A DNA stretch of 64,000 bases from NCBI GenBank assembly GCA_019423685.1, contig JAHZAY010000001.1, forward strand, positions 193,092-257,091, in the 5' to 3' direction. A program made the position numbers and the translations under genes. The notes beneath the pieces are model-generated. The model made no database searches and was not told the origin of the DNA. It saw only the letters and a list, made by a program, of their open reading frames with translations. This document shows positions 1 through 11,617 of the stretch, in pieces (the stretch's first letter is position 1; each line of letters begins with the position of its first letter). Source of the stretch: Clostridiales bacterium. Its GTDB lineage: Bacteria > Bacillota > Clostridia > Oscillospirales > Ruminococcaceae.

Positions 1-332
1 CTGGGCACATCCCGCAGTTCCTCCAAGATCCGGCGATTTTTTTCGGTATAGGGGGTATCCTCCCCATACCAGCGAGCCGAGAGGACACCCGGTTTGCCCC
101 CGAGGGCGTCGATGCACAGCCCCGAATCGTCCGCCACCGTTGCAAGGCCGGTAGCCTCATACACCGCCATCGCCTTTAGGCGGGCATTTTCCGCAAAGGT
201 GGAGCCATTTTCCTCCACATGCAGGTTGGCGCCCGCTTCCCTTTGCGGGATGACCTCGATGCCGAGCGGCTCGAGGATGCGTGCAAACTCCTTTACCTTG
301 CCGGGATTATTGGTTGCCAGCACCAGTTTCAT
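1..332 (-). CDS. rdgB: XTP/dITP diphosphatase (RdgB/HAM1 family), partial
   Basis: Only the first ~110 residues are present; the gene runs off the left edge. The protein begins MKLVLATNNPGK, the family's N-terminal substrate-binding motif, followed by ENGSTFAENA (residues 41-50), ADDSGL (67-72, metal/acid motif) and PGVLSARW (81-88), all hallmark positions of the ITPase/Ham1 fold. Known family role: hydrolysis of deaminated purine nucleotides (XTP, dITP) to monophosphates, keeping them out of DNA and RNA. Its ATG overlaps the ftsY TGA (ATGA at 329-332), so the two are translationally coupled and it is the distal gene of the smc-ftsY operon. Family assignment is firm; the C-terminal half cannot be checked here. 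Confidence 0.93.
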   Translation of the reverse strand, partial: MKLVLATNNPGKVKEFARILEPLGIEVIPQREAGANLHVEENGSTFAENARLKAMAVYEATGLATVADDSGLCIDALGGKPGVLSARWYGEDTPYTEKNRRILEELRDVP

Positions 333-1264
333 TGCGCATCCTCCTCCCCGGCTGTGCGGTCATCGAACAGCGCGTCGACAAACTCCCTGGAATTAAACGG
401 GCGCAGGTCGTCGATCTGTTCACCGACACCGATATATTTGATCGGGATGTCCAGCTCCTCCTTGATTCCGATGACCACGCCTCCGCGGGCGGTGCCGTCG
501 AGCTTGGTGAGGATGATGCCGGTCAATCCCGCCGCCTCACGGAAAAGTTTTGCCTGGTTGAGCGCGTTCTGTCCAGTGGTGGCGTCCAGCACCAGCAGCA
601 CCTCCTTTGCGCAGCCCGGCGCTTCCCGGTCGATGACCCGGGCGATCTTGGAAAGCTCGTCCATCAGGTTCTTTTTGTTGTGCAGGCGGCCCGCCGTATC
701 GCAGATGACCACGTCGCAGTTTCTGGCTTTGCCGGCATTGATGGCGTCAAAGACCACCGCTGCCGGGTCAGAGCCCTCGGTGTGTTTGACCAGATCCACC
801 CCGGCCCTATCCGCCCAGATCTGCAGCTGGTCGATGGCTGCTGCGCGGAAGGTATCCGCCGCCGCAAGCAGCACCTTTTTGCCGTCCTGGCGCAGGTTAT
901 TTGCCAGCTTTCCGATGGTGGTTGTCTTGCCCACGCCGTTGACCCCGATGACCAAAATGACGCTGGGTGTGGTGGAGAGGTTGAGCGCCTCGTCCCCCGA
1001 AAGCATCTGGGCGATGATCTCCTTGAGCGCGCCCTTGACGGCGGCCGGATCGCTGATGCCCTCTTCCTTGACCTTTTTGCGCAGCTTTTCGCAGATGCGC
1101 GCCGAGGTCACCGCACCCACATCGGCCATGATGAGGTTTTCCTCCAACTCGTCAAAAAAATCTTCGTCGATTTTGGTAAAGGAGTTGATCAGCGCATCCA
1201 CCTTGCCCATCATCGAGTCCCTTGTCTTCTTTAAGCCCTGTGCAATCTTATTGAATAATCCCAT
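329..1264 (-). CDS. ftsY: Signal recognition particle receptor FtsY
   Basis: SRP GTPase of 311 aa. A short NG-type N domain precedes the G domain with G1 GVNGVGKT (107-114), G2 DTFRAAA (137-143), G3 DTAGR (189-193) and G4 TKLD (253-256) followed by GTARGG. It docks ribosome-SRP complexes to the membrane for co-translational insertion. The acidic A domain of enterobacterial FtsY is absent, as is usual in Firmicutes; the N terminus (MGLFNKIAQGLKK) is a short amphipathic membrane-binding helix. GAGGAGG lies seven bases before the ATG. It follows smc by 18 bases and overlaps rdgB by four, so these form one operon. Confidence 0.97.
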   Translation of the reverse strand: MGLFNKIAQGLKKTRDSMMGKVDALINSFTKIDEDFFDELEENLIMADVGAVTSARICEKLRKKVKEEGISDPAAVKGALKEIIAQMLSGDEALNLSTTPSVILVIGVNGVGKTTTIGKLANNLRQDGKKVLLAAADTFRAAAIDQLQIWADRAGVDLVKHTEGSDPAAVVFDAINAGKARNCDVVICDTAGRLHNKKNLMDELSKIARVIDREAPGCAKEVLLVLDATTGQNALNQAKLFREAAGLTGIILTKLDGTARGGVVIGIKEELDIPIKYIGVGEQIDDLRPFNSREFVDALFDDRTAGEEDAQ

Positions 1265-1282
1265 ATTGTAACCTCCTCTGTG

Positions 1283-4200
1283 CTACGCCTTCATCCCGAG
1301 CCGGCTTTCCAGCTGGGTGACATCCAGCTCCAACAGGCGGGAGACGCCCTTTTCCTGCATGGTGACCCCGTACAGGATGTCTGCCTCCTCCATGGTGCCG
1401 CGGCGATGGGTGATGGCGATAAACTGTGTCTTATCCGAAAAGGTCTTTAAGTAATGCGCATAGCGGCTGACATTGACCTCATCCAGCGCAGCCTCGATCT
1501 CGTCGAGGATGCAGAAGGGCGAGGGCTTGACCTTCAGAATTGCAAAATAGATGGCGATCGCCACAAAAGCCTTCTCTCCTCCCGAAAGCGCCGAGAGGTT
1601 TTTGATGATCTTTCCGGGCGGCTGCACCTGTATGTCGATGCCCGACTCGAGGATATTTTCCGGGTCGGTCAGCAGCAGCTGCGCCTTGCCGCCCATAAAC
1701 AGCTCGGTGAAGATCTGCTGGAAATTTTGGTTGATCTTTTCAAAGCTTTCCGAAAAGAGCTGGCGCATCTGGGCGGTAAGTTCCCGGATCATGCCCAGCA
1801 ATTCGGTGCGGGAGCGCTCCACGTCGTCCGACTGTTCCTTTAAAAAGGTGTACCGCTGAGAGACTTCCCTGTACTCCTCGATGGCCGAGACGTTGACCGA
1901 TCCGAGTGCGCGGATCTTGCTGCGCAGGTCGGAAAGTTTTGCCTGGGCGCGCGGCTCATCGGTGATTTCGACGGCGAGCTTTGCCGCGTCGCTTCGGGTC
2001 ATGTTGTACTCGTCCCACAGCCGCGCTACCAGCTTGTCGTACTCGGTTTGCAGGTTGACCTTGCGCTCCTCAGCGCGCGAAAGTTGAGCGGCTGCGCGCT
2101 CGCGGCGGGCAATCTGCTCCTTTTCCTGTGCGCGCATCTGGGTGAGCTGCTGCTCGGCTGTATTGCGGGTCTGGATGGCCGCATGAATCTTTTGCTCCTG
2201 CTCCTGAATCCCGCAGGCCAGCTCCTGCTGATGGGCCTTTAGCTGTTCGATCTTCTTTTCCAGCTGCCGGCCGGTATTTTGCAGGGCGTTGACCTTGTCG
2301 ACCAGCGCCTGCACCTGGCCGTCCTGCTGGCGGATCATGCCGTCCAGCTGGTCCTGGGTGCTGGTGAGCGACTCGATATCCTTTTGCAGGCCAAGAATCT
2401 CAAAGCGGGTGGCGTTGTGCTGTTCGGCCAGTGCCACCTTTGCCTGCTCTAGGCGCTCCTGACTTTGTTTTTGTTCCTCCAGCTGCTGCTTGAGCTGTTC
2501 GAGCTCCCCATTCACCTGTTCGATCAAAGCGTCGGCATCCGAATTGCTCGACCGCAGCTGTTCTAGCTTTTGCTTGACCTGCTCGTACTCGCGGTCCATC
2601 TCTTCCCGGGCCTTTTGGGCCTCATCGACGCTCAGCTGGATGCGCTTGCGCTCGGCGGTGTAGGTGATCTTGTCCTCCTGGCAGGTCTTCATCTGCGCCT
2701 GCACCTGCGTCAGCTGGGCTTGCAGCTGGGCAGCCGCCTGCTGCACCTTTTCCAGTTGAGGCCGGTTAGCCTCCATCTGCGCTTGCAGCTGCTGAATCTG
2801 CTGCCCCAGAGTGCGGATTTCCTCCCGCCGGGAAAGCAGGCCGGTCGTCTTGGAGGCCGAACCGCCGGTCAGCGAACCGCCCGCATTGACCAGCTGCCCA
2901 TCCAATGTCACGATGCGGAATTTATAATGAAAGTGTTTTGCAATCTCCACTGCCGCGTCGATATCCCGCGCGACAGCAATCCTGCCCAGCAGGTTTGCGA
3001 CGATGTTGCGGTACTGCGGCTGGCAGCGCACCAGTTCATCGGCTCGGGCAACAAATCCATCCAGCTTTTCGATACCGTTTGCCTGCAATGTCTGGGGCTG
3101 GATGACATCCATCGGCAAAAAGGTGGCGCGGCCCGCCTTTGCATATTTGAGGTGGTGGATCGCATTTTTTGCCGCTTCCTCATCCTCGGTGACGATGTGC
3201 TGCATCGCGCCCCCAAGCGCCGTCTCCACGGCGACTGCGTGGGCCGGAGACACCGAGATCAGCTGGGACACCGTCCCCACGATGCCCTTGAGTCTCCCCT
3301 GACGGCTCACCGACAGCACGCTCTTGACGCTGTTGTAATAGCCGTCCATGCTCTTTTCCATCTCGCTGAGGATGCGGGCCTTGTGCTCCAGCTGGTCGGA
3401 CTGACTTTTAAGCTGCTGACTCTGCTCTTCGAGTGCCTGCTTTTGTTTTTGCTGGCGCTGCAGCTTGAGCTGATAGCCGGCGGCGGCGTTTTGAAGTTCC
3501 TCCTGGCGGATCTCGATGGTCATCAGCAGCTGCTGGCACTCGGCCAATTCCTTTTGCAGCGCCTGCAGGCCGCCGTCCCGCTCGGACTGAAAGGTTTCGA
3601 TCGTCTGCATCCGGTGGGTTGCCTCTTCGAGCAGCGCTGCCGAAGAGACGCGGTTGAGTTTTTGCCGGGTGATGTCCTGTTCATAGGCGGAGCGCTTGCC
3701 CTTGAGTTGGGCGATGCTGGTATTGAGGCCGGCAAGCTCCTGCTCGATGGCGGCGATCTCCTGCTTTGCCTGTTCCTCATCCTGCTCAGCCTTCTTAAGC
3801 GCCTCGCGCTTATCCGACAGCTCCTGCTCAATCTCTTTGCGGCGCCCCTTAAAGTCGTCCTTATGCTCGGTATAGGAGAGGATCTGCGCATGGGTTTCCT
3901 CCATGGCGCTTGTATTGTGTTGCAGGTCGTTGTGCGCCACGGCGATCTGTGCGTCGCAGGAGGACTGCTCGCTCTGCATGCGGGTCTGCTCCTGCTGGCA
4001 GCGGTCGATCTGAACCGCAAGCTCCTGCACCTGTGCATAGCCGTCCTGGATGCGCAGCTGCTGCTCCTGCAGCACCGCCTCGATGTCGGTGCAGTTGTTC
4101 TTGGCCAACAGATATTCGCTTTCCTGCTTTTGCAGCTGTTCATTCGACTGCTCCATCGCGTGGGTCCAAAGCGAGATTTCCAGCGTCTTTTTTTCCTTGG

Positions 4201-4855
4201 ACAATTCCAAAAACTGTCCGGCCTTTTGGGACTGCTCGCGCAGCGGCGCAAGTCTGCCCTCCAGCTCGCTCATAATGTCCTTTAAGCGCAGCAGGTTTTC
4301 GTATGCGCTCTCCAGTTTCTTCTCGGCCTCTGCCCTGCGGTAGCGGTACTTGCTGATGCCGGCGGCCTCCTCAAAGATTTCCCGGCGCTGGCTGGGCTTG
4401 GAGGAGACGATCTCCTCGATTCTGCCCTGTCCGATGATCGAATAGCCGTCGCGACCGAGTCCGGTATCCATCAAAAGCTCGGTGATGTCCTTTAAGCGGA
4501 CGGCGGTTTTGTTGATGCGGTATTCGCTTTCGCCCGAGCGGTAGAGCCTGCGGGTGATGGTGACATCGTCCGCATCCACCGCCAGCTGCCGGTCGGAGTT
4601 GTCGATGGTCAGCGAGACGCTGGCAAAGCCGGTCGGTTTGCGGTTATTGGTGCCGAGGAAGATGACGTCCTCCATCTTTTCGCCGCGCAGGTTGCGGGTG
4701 GACTGCTCGCCCAAAACCCAGCGCACCGCGTCGGAGATGTTGCTCTTGCCGCTGCCGTTTGGCCCCACCACTGCGGTGAGTCCGTGGCCAAAAACGAGTT
4801 CTGTCTTATCGGGAAAGGACTTAAAGCCCTGTATCTGTAACGATTTTAACTGCAA
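1283..4855 (-). CDS. smc: Chromosome segregation ATPase SMC
   Basis: Full-length SMC (1190 aa), the condensin subunit that compacts and segregates the chromosome with ScpAB. Walker A GPNGSGKS is at residues 31-38; Gln/Glu-rich coiled coils flank a hinge around 510-680; the C-terminal head has the ABC signature LSGGEK (~1090) and Walker B ILDEIEA (~1116). The start is a TTG (4855-4853) preceded by AAGGA at 7 bases; the encoded MQLKSLQIQGFKSF is the standard SMC N terminus, so the rare start is well supported. Its place before ftsY and after rnc is a common Firmicutes arrangement. Confidence 0.97.
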   Translation of the reverse strand: MQLKSLQIQGFKSFPDKTELVFGHGLTAVVGPNGSGKSNISDAVRWVLGEQSTRNLRGEKMEDVIFLGTNNRKPTGFASVSLTIDNSDRQLAVDADDVTITRRLYRSGESEYRINKTAVRLKDITELLMDTGLGRDGYSIIGQGRIEEIVSSKPSQRREIFEEAAGISKYRYRRAEAEKKLESAYENLLRLKDIMSELEGRLAPLREQSQKAGQFLELSKEKKTLEISLWTHAMEQSNEQLQKQESEYLLAKNNCTDIEAVLQEQQLRIQDGYAQVQELAVQIDRCQQEQTRMQSEQSSCDAQIAVAHNDLQHNTSAMEETHAQILSYTEHKDDFKGRRKEIEQELSDKREALKKAEQDEEQAKQEIAAIEQELAGLNTSIAQLKGKRSAYEQDITRQKLNRVSSAALLEEATHRMQTIETFQSERDGGLQALQKELAECQQLLMTIEIRQEELQNAAAGYQLKLQRQQKQKQALEEQSQQLKSQSDQLEHKARILSEMEKSMDGYYNSVKSVLSVSRQGRLKGIVGTVSQLISVSPAHAVAVETALGGAMQHIVTEDEEAAKNAIHHLKYAKAGRATFLPMDVIQPQTLQANGIEKLDGFVARADELVRCQPQYRNIVANLLGRIAVARDIDAAVEIAKHFHYKFRIVTLDGQLVNAGGSLTGGSASKTTGLLSRREEIRTLGQQIQQLQAQMEANRPQLEKVQQAAAQLQAQLTQVQAQMKTCQEDKITYTAERKRIQLSVDEAQKAREEMDREYEQVKQKLEQLRSSNSDADALIEQVNGELEQLKQQLEEQKQSQERLEQAKVALAEQHNATRFEILGLQKDIESLTSTQDQLDGMIRQQDGQVQALVDKVNALQNTGRQLEKKIEQLKAHQQELACGIQEQEQKIHAAIQTRNTAEQQLTQMRAQEKEQIARRERAAAQLSRAEERKVNLQTEYDKLVARLWDEYNMTRSDAAKLAVEITDEPRAQAKLSDLRSKIRALGSVNVSAIEEYREVSQRYTFLKEQSDDVERSRTELLGMIRELTAQMRQLFSESFEKINQNFQQIFTELFMGGKAQLLLTDPENILESGIDIQVQPPGKIIKNLSALSGGEKAFVAIAIYFAILKVKPSPFCILDEIEAALDEVNVSRYAHYLKTFSDKTQFIAITHRRGTMEEADILYGVTMQEKGVSRLLELDVTQLESRLGMKA

Positions 4856-4915
4856 GGTTGCGTCCTTCCTCCTCTCTGGAATATAAAAAATCGATCTTTC
4901 CCAATGGTTTTATGC

Positions 4916-5956
4916 CTATTTATCAGGTAGTGCAGGCAAGCTATCTACTGTGCGCGACGGGGCCGCCTGCACCAAAACGGAAAGCGGCTGTATCGTGGGG
5001 CTGGTGCGGATTTTGACCGGATTGCGCAAGGCCAGCTGCTGCAGATTGCAGCGGTGCTGGCCCGCCATCTTGGAGACAGCGTTGGGAGAAACCCACAGCC
5101 ACAGCGGCGTCCCCTGTGGAAACTGCGCTGCCTGGCGCCGAGCTTCCTCCAGATACAGCCTGCCCTCACACAGCTCCCGAAAGGCCGGGTGATAGGGCCC
5201 CGCTACATAGTCGCGCTGCAAGGACTCCTGCGCGTGCAACCCCAACCGGATGACCCGGATGCCCCGCTCGTTAAAGAAGGCAAGCAGGCCGCTGCACTCC
5301 TGCACCGCCTGCTCCAAGCTCATCGGATGGTAGCGGCCAACCGCATACAGGTCGGCAAGCTCGGTGCCCCGGATGGTGATGGTGGGATAGATGCGCACCG
5401 TCTGGGGAGACAGCGCTGCAATCTCCCTTGCGGTGTTCCAGTCGTCCTCAATTGTGCTCTCATAAAGGCCGGTCATCATCTGCAAACCCAATGCAAAGCC
5501 TGCCTGCCGGATCAGCCGCGCAGCCTGCCGCACATCTTCGGCGGTGTGGCCGCGTCCGTTTGCTTGCAGCACCCGGTCGCTCATGCTCTGCACACCCAGC
5601 TCGATGGCGCTGACCCCGTAGCTTTGCAGCAGCTTTAAGATGGGCGGATCGATGGCGTCCGGGCGGGTAGACAGGCGAATCCCGGCAAAGCCTTCCGGGC
5701 CGATATACGGCTTTGCTGCCTGAAGCAGCGAGACCATATAGTCCCGATCGATGGCGGTGAAGCTGCCGCCAAAAAAGGCAAGCTCGGTCTGTGCAAGTTT
5801 TCCCGCCCGCAAAGAAAGCGCCTGCTGACAGGTCTGCTGCACCTGCTGGGGAGTGGGCGCTGTCTGTTGGCCACAGATGCTGCGCTGGTTGCAGAAGCTG
5901 CACTGGTGCGGACAGCCGATGTGTGGGACAAAGACAGAGATGTTGGCGTGTCCCAT
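4916..5956 (-). CDS. Elp3-like radical SAM protein
   Basis: A 346-aa radical SAM protein. The cluster motif is C15-x3-C19-x2-C22 (CPHQCSFC), followed by FFGGSFTAID (near residue 63), typical of the Elp3/COG1243-like group found beside rnc and smc in Clostridia. It lacks the acetyltransferase domain of true Elp3, so the product is shorter. Its substrate is unknown; a role in tRNA or protein modification is inference from family only. The start codon shares one base with the rnc stop (TAATG), so it is co-translated with rnc. No close paralogue is in the window. Confidence 0.85.
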   Translation of the reverse strand: MGHANISVFVPHIGCPHQCSFCNQRSICGQQTAPTPQQVQQTCQQALSLRAGKLAQTELAFFGGSFTAIDRDYMVSLLQAAKPYIGPEGFAGIRLSTRPDAIDPPILKLLQSYGVSAIELGVQSMSDRVLQANGRGHTAEDVRQAARLIRQAGFALGLQMMTGLYESTIEDDWNTAREIAALSPQTVRIYPTITIRGTELADLYAVGRYHPMSLEQAVQECSGLLAFFNERGIRVIRLGLHAQESLQRDYVAGPYHPAFRELCEGRLYLEEARRQAAQFPQGTPLWLWVSPNAVSKMAGQHRCNLQQLALRNPVKIRTSPTIQPLSVLVQAAPSRTVDSLPALPDK

Positions 5957-6636
5957 TACTTGCCCATCAGCTCGAGCGCCTCTTTTGCAGCCATCTGCTC
6001 GGCGTTCTTCTTGCTTCTTCCCTCGCCCTTGCCGATGACGTTGGAGTTGAGCATAACGTCCACCACAAAGCGCTTGTCGTGGTCGGGTCCGCGCTCCTCC
6101 ACCAGTTTATAGACAAGTTTTTCCTCCGGATTTTGCTGGATGATCTCCTGCAAAATGGTCTTGTAATCCTTAAAGGAGAGGCTGTCCTCATGCTCGAGCA
6201 TCTCGGTGACAAAGGGCAGCACGAATTTGCGCGCGCTCTCGATGCCGCTGTCCAGATAGATGGCAGCGATCAGCGCCTCAAAGGCGTCGGCGATGATCGA
6301 AGGGCGGGTCCGGCCGCCGGTCATCTCCTCGCCGTGGCCCAGCCGCAGGTACTGTCCCAGGCCGATCTTGTTTGCCATGACGTCCAACGATCTTTCACAG
6401 ACGATGGCTGCGCGCAGCTTGGTCAGTTCCCCTTCCGGTACGGTGTAGTTGTTGAACAGGTAGTCCGAGACGATGATCGAGAGGACCGCATCGCCCAAAA
6501 ATTCCTGCCGCTCGTTGTATTTGACCTGATGTTTGACCTCGTTTGCGTAGGAGGAGTGGGTCAAGGCAACCTCCAGGAAGGCCGTATTGTGAAATTGATA
6601 GTGGATGGTCTGCTGCAGCTGCTGGATGGATTTCAT
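5956..6636 (-). CDS. rnc: Ribonuclease III
   Basis: RNase III of 226 aa that cleaves double-stranded RNA, including rRNA precursors. The signature NERQEFLGDAVL (residues 41-52) carries the acidic catalytic residues; a second acidic cluster DAFEALIAAIYLD lies near 117-129. The C-terminal dsRNA-binding domain starts around residue 157 and ends with the basic GEGRSKKNAEQMAAKEAL motif. Length is normal. A purine-rich AAAGGAAAAGGG stretch precedes the ATG. It is the first gene after a 211-bp gap and is coupled to the radical SAM gene and then smc-ftsY. Confidence 0.97.
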   Translation of the reverse strand: MKSIQQLQQTIHYQFHNTAFLEVALTHSSYANEVKHQVKYNERQEFLGDAVLSIIVSDYLFNNYTVPEGELTKLRAAIVCERSLDVMANKIGLGQYLRLGHGEEMTGGRTRPSIIADAFEALIAAIYLDSGIESARKFVLPFVTEMLEHEDSLSFKDYKTILQEIIQQNPEEKLVYKLVEERGPDHDKRFVVDVMLNSNVIGKGEGRSKKNAEQMAAKEALELMGK

Positions 6637-6847
6637 TCTTTTTTCCCTTTTCCTTTCTGTTTTTCTCTGGTCTTAAACCGACCGACAAACAAATCCGGCT
6701 TTTTTTGCCGCGGGCATATCTCAAAAATCTCCGCAAATGCTTGCGGTTATTTTTCAAAAACGCCCATTTGCCTTGGAAACGCCACAAGGGGGTTTGGTGT
6801 TTCCGGCTTTTTGCCGGGCCAAATCCCCCTGAAGGTTTCCGTCTATG
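6637..6847 (-). other. plsX-rnc intergenic region with three hairpins
   Basis: No gene was found. Read on the minus strand, it holds a CCGGC-AAAAA-GCCGG hairpin (6803-6817), an imperfect GGAAACACC/GGCGTTTCC hairpin (6775-6804), and CCGCAA/TTGCGG (6731-6746) followed by ATTTTT, which is the best terminator candidate. No convincing -35/-10 pair for rnc was seen. The acyl-carrier-protein gene that often sits between plsX and rnc in Firmicutes is absent: the gap is too short. Confidence 0.5.
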
Positions 6848-7873
6848 TCAGTGTTGGGCCTCTTCCATCTCCTTGGCCTGCTCCTTTAGCGAAGCGAGGT
6901 TGTCGGCGATGGCCTCGATGATGCCCTGGTCGATGCAGTCTCTTGCCTGGCGGATGGCATTCTTGATCGCCCGCGCATCCGAGTTGCCGTGCGCCTTGAT
7001 GACCATCTTGGAGATGCCCAACAGCGGCGCGCCGCCATAGGCGCTGGCATCCAACTTGGATTTAAACTCCTGCACGCCGTCCTTGAGCAGCAGTGCGGCA
7101 ATTTTCGTCTTGGTGGAGCGCAGCATCATATCTTTGAGCGCGTGGGAGAAGAACTTGGCCATGCCCTCGATGAGCTTGAGCACCACATTTCCGGTGAAAC
7201 CATCGCAGACTGCGACGTCGCACTCTCCCAGAGGAAGTCCGCGCGCCTCGATATTGCCCACAAAGTTGACCGGCGCATGCTTTAACTTTTGATAGGTCTC
7301 GCGGTGAACCTCCAGGCCCTTGCGCTCCTCGGTGCCGATGTTGATGAGTCCCACACGCGGAGAGGCCATACCCATAATCTTCTGCATATACACGCTGCCC
7401 ATCAGTCCGAACTGCAACAGCATATCGCTGCTGCACTCGGCATTTGCGCCCGAGTCGATGAGCATGAAGCAGCCCTTTTCACTGGGGATGATGGTGGGGA
7501 TGGCGGTGCGGCGCACGCCCTTGAGGCGCTTGACAATCAGCGAGGCGCCGACTACCAGTGCGCCGGTGCTGCCCGCCGAGACAAAGGCATCTCCCTTGCC
7601 GTCCTTGAGCGCCTGCATGCCGACGGCCATCGAGCTGCCCGCATACTCCTTGAGCAGGGTGGTGGGGTCCGCCTCCACCGGGATCATCCCCTGCGCGTCC
7701 AAAATCTCGATGCCGGAAAGCGACAGGCTGTGCTCTGCGGCACACTGCTCGATCTTATCCCGCTGGCCCACCAGCAGGATCTCCACCCCATATTCCTGAT
7801 GGGCCTGCAGCGAGCCTTCGATCATCGCCAGCGGCGCATTATCTCCGCCAAAGGCGTCTACTATGATTTTCAT
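6848..7873 (-). CDS. plsX: Phosphate acyltransferase PlsX
   Basis: PlsX makes acyl-phosphate from acyl-ACP, the first committed step of Gram-positive phospholipid synthesis. The 341-aa product starts MKIIVDAFGGDNAP, the diagnostic PlsX N terminus, and contains FVSAGSTGALV and NIGTEERKG. The open frame extends upstream into trmFO but the ATG at 7873 fits the family length and follows a GAGGGGATTTGACG stretch. It lies 28 bases downstream of trmFO in the same operon. No fapR or acpP flanks it, unlike Bacillus. Confidence 0.96.
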   Translation of the reverse strand: MKIIVDAFGGDNAPLAMIEGSLQAHQEYGVEILLVGQRDKIEQCAAEHSLSLSGIEILDAQGMIPVEADPTTLLKEYAGSSMAVGMQALKDGKGDAFVSAGSTGALVVGASLIVKRLKGVRRTAIPTIIPSEKGCFMLIDSGANAECSSDMLLQFGLMGSVYMQKIMGMASPRVGLINIGTEERKGLEVHRETYQKLKHAPVNFVGNIEARGLPLGECDVAVCDGFTGNVVLKLIEGMAKFFSHALKDMMLRSTKTKIAALLLKDGVQEFKSKLDASAYGGAPLLGISKMVIKAHGNSDARAIKNAIRQARDCIDQGIIEAIADNLASLKEQAKEMEEAQH

Positions 7874-7901
7874 CGTCAAATCCCCTCTCTGTCCACGCAC
7901 A

Positions 7902-9239
7902 CTAGCTGTGCGAATCGATTGTTTGCAGGTATGCCCGCAGGGAATCCAGTCCCCGCTGGGCGATCTTTTCATAGCGCACCGTCTTGTCCCGAACCCGCTC
8001 AGGCCACGGCGGCAGAATTCCCATATTGGCGCCCATCGGCTGAAAATCGGTGACGCTCTCGTCGCTGATATAGCGGCTGAGTGCCCCGAGCATGCAGTCG
8101 GCCGGCAGCAGCAGCGGCGCTTTGCCGGCAAGGGCGCGGGCCATATTCTTGCCCGCCAGGATGCCCGACGCTGCCGACTCGACATATCCCTCCACGCCGG
8201 TCATCTGTCCGGCAAAATAGATGTCGGGGTTTTTGCGCAGGCAAAAGCTCGAAGTCAGCAGCTTTGGCGAATTGAGGAAGGTGTTGCGGTGCATCACACC
8301 GTAGCGCACAAACTCGGCGTGTTCGAGTCCCGGAATCAGCGAGAACACCCGCTTTTGTTCGGGGAACTTGAGGTTTGTCTGAAAGCCGACCAGATTGTAC
8401 ATCGTCCCCTCGCGGTTTTCGCTGCGCAGCTGCACCACCGCCCACGGGCGATGGCCGGTGCGCGGGTCGGTCAATCCCACCGGCTTGAGCGGGCCATAGC
8501 GCAGCGTATCGGCTCCGCGCTTTGCCATCACCTCGACCGGCATGCAGCCCTCATACACCTGAAAGTCCTGCTTTTCAAACTCGTGCAGCTGCACCGCCTG
8601 CGCATTGACAAGCTCCTGATAAAACCGCTCGTACTGCTCCTTATCCATCGGGCAGTTGATGTAGTCGGCCTCTCCGCGGCCATAGCGGGCAGCGAAAAAG
8701 ACCTTTTGCTGATCCAGCGAATCGAAGGTGACGATCGGTGCGGCCGCATCGAAGAAGGAAAGGTACTGTGCGCCGCAAAGCTGCTGGATGCTCTGTGCAA
8801 GGTGGCTTTCGGTCAGCGGGCCGGAAGCGATGATGGTTTTCCCCTGTGGGATCTGGTCCACCCGCTGATGCAAAACGGTGATGAACGGGTGGGAGAGGAT
8901 CTTCTGGGTAATATAATCGGAAAAGCGCTCGCGGTCAACTGCCAGCGCGCCGCCGGCAGAGACACAGGTCTGTGCCGCCGCCTCCATGGTCAGCGAACCG
9001 AGGATGCGCATCTCTTCTTTTAACATGCCGGCTGCCGAGCCGATGCGGGCCGCCTTGAGGGAATTCGAGCAGATCAGCTCGGCAAATCCCTGATAGTGGT
9101 GGGCCGGGGTGTACTGTTTGGGCTTCATCTCGTACAGGGTGACCGGCACGCCGGCATTTGCCAGCGTCCATGCCGCCTCGCACCCGGCCAGTCCCGCGCC
9201 GATCACCTGAACCGGCTGCATTGTTTGTGTCATCGTCAA
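7902..9239 (-). CDS. trmFO: Folate-dependent tRNA U54 methyltransferase TrmFO
   Basis: FAD and methylenetetrahydrofolate-dependent enzyme that forms ribothymidine-54 in tRNA in most Gram-positives. The 445-aa product has the dinucleotide-binding GAGLAGCEAA near residue 14, then the family-typical YEMKP, ELICSNS and QMTGVEGYVESAASG segments. An AAGGAG nine bases before a TTG codon at 9239 makes that TTG the probable start; the ATGs at 9233 and 9221 are alternatives with poor spacing. The topA stop is only six bases upstream; topA-trmFO is a widespread Firmicutes gene pair. Confidence 0.96.
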   Translation of the reverse strand: MTMTQTMQPVQVIGAGLAGCEAAWTLANAGVPVTLYEMKPKQYTPAHHYQGFAELICSNSLKAARIGSAAGMLKEEMRILGSLTMEAAAQTCVSAGGALAVDRERFSDYITQKILSHPFITVLHQRVDQIPQGKTIIASGPLTESHLAQSIQQLCGAQYLSFFDAAAPIVTFDSLDQQKVFFAARYGRGEADYINCPMDKEQYERFYQELVNAQAVQLHEFEKQDFQVYEGCMPVEVMAKRGADTLRYGPLKPVGLTDPRTGHRPWAVVQLRSENREGTMYNLVGFQTNLKFPEQKRVFSLIPGLEHAEFVRYGVMHRNTFLNSPKLLTSSFCLRKNPDIYFAGQMTGVEGYVESAASGILAGKNMARALAGKAPLLLPADCMLGALSRYISDESVTDFQPMGANMGILPPWPERVRDKTVRYEKIAQRGLDSLRAYLQTIDSHS

Positions 9240-9245
9240 CGGATT

Positions 9246-11513
<2,268 letters not shown>

Positions 11514-11546
11514 GGAAACCTCCAGTTCTCTTCCCTGTGTCATAAA

Positions 11547-11617
11547 CGGATGGGAAAGTCATCGTTTTTTTCCAAGTCTTGATCTATGCGATCGGATGAG
11601 AAAGTCATCGTTTTTCT
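11547..11617 (-). repeat. 46-bp-spaced direct duplication at the dprA 3' end
   Basis: Two near-identical 25-bp copies lie at 11547-11571 and 11593-11617 (core AAACGATGACTTTC on the minus strand). The upstream copy encodes the last residues and stop of dprA; the second lies in the topA leader. Both copies carry an in-frame-looking KR-stop. This is best explained by a small tandem duplication of the gene end. Confidence 0.6.

Noticed and set aside
2570..4285. 571-aa leucine-rich frame opposite smc
   Set aside because: Antisense shadow of the Gln/Glu-rich SMC coiled coil; no start site and typical shadow composition. The same holds for the long frames opposite topA, addA, addB, plsX and sbcC.
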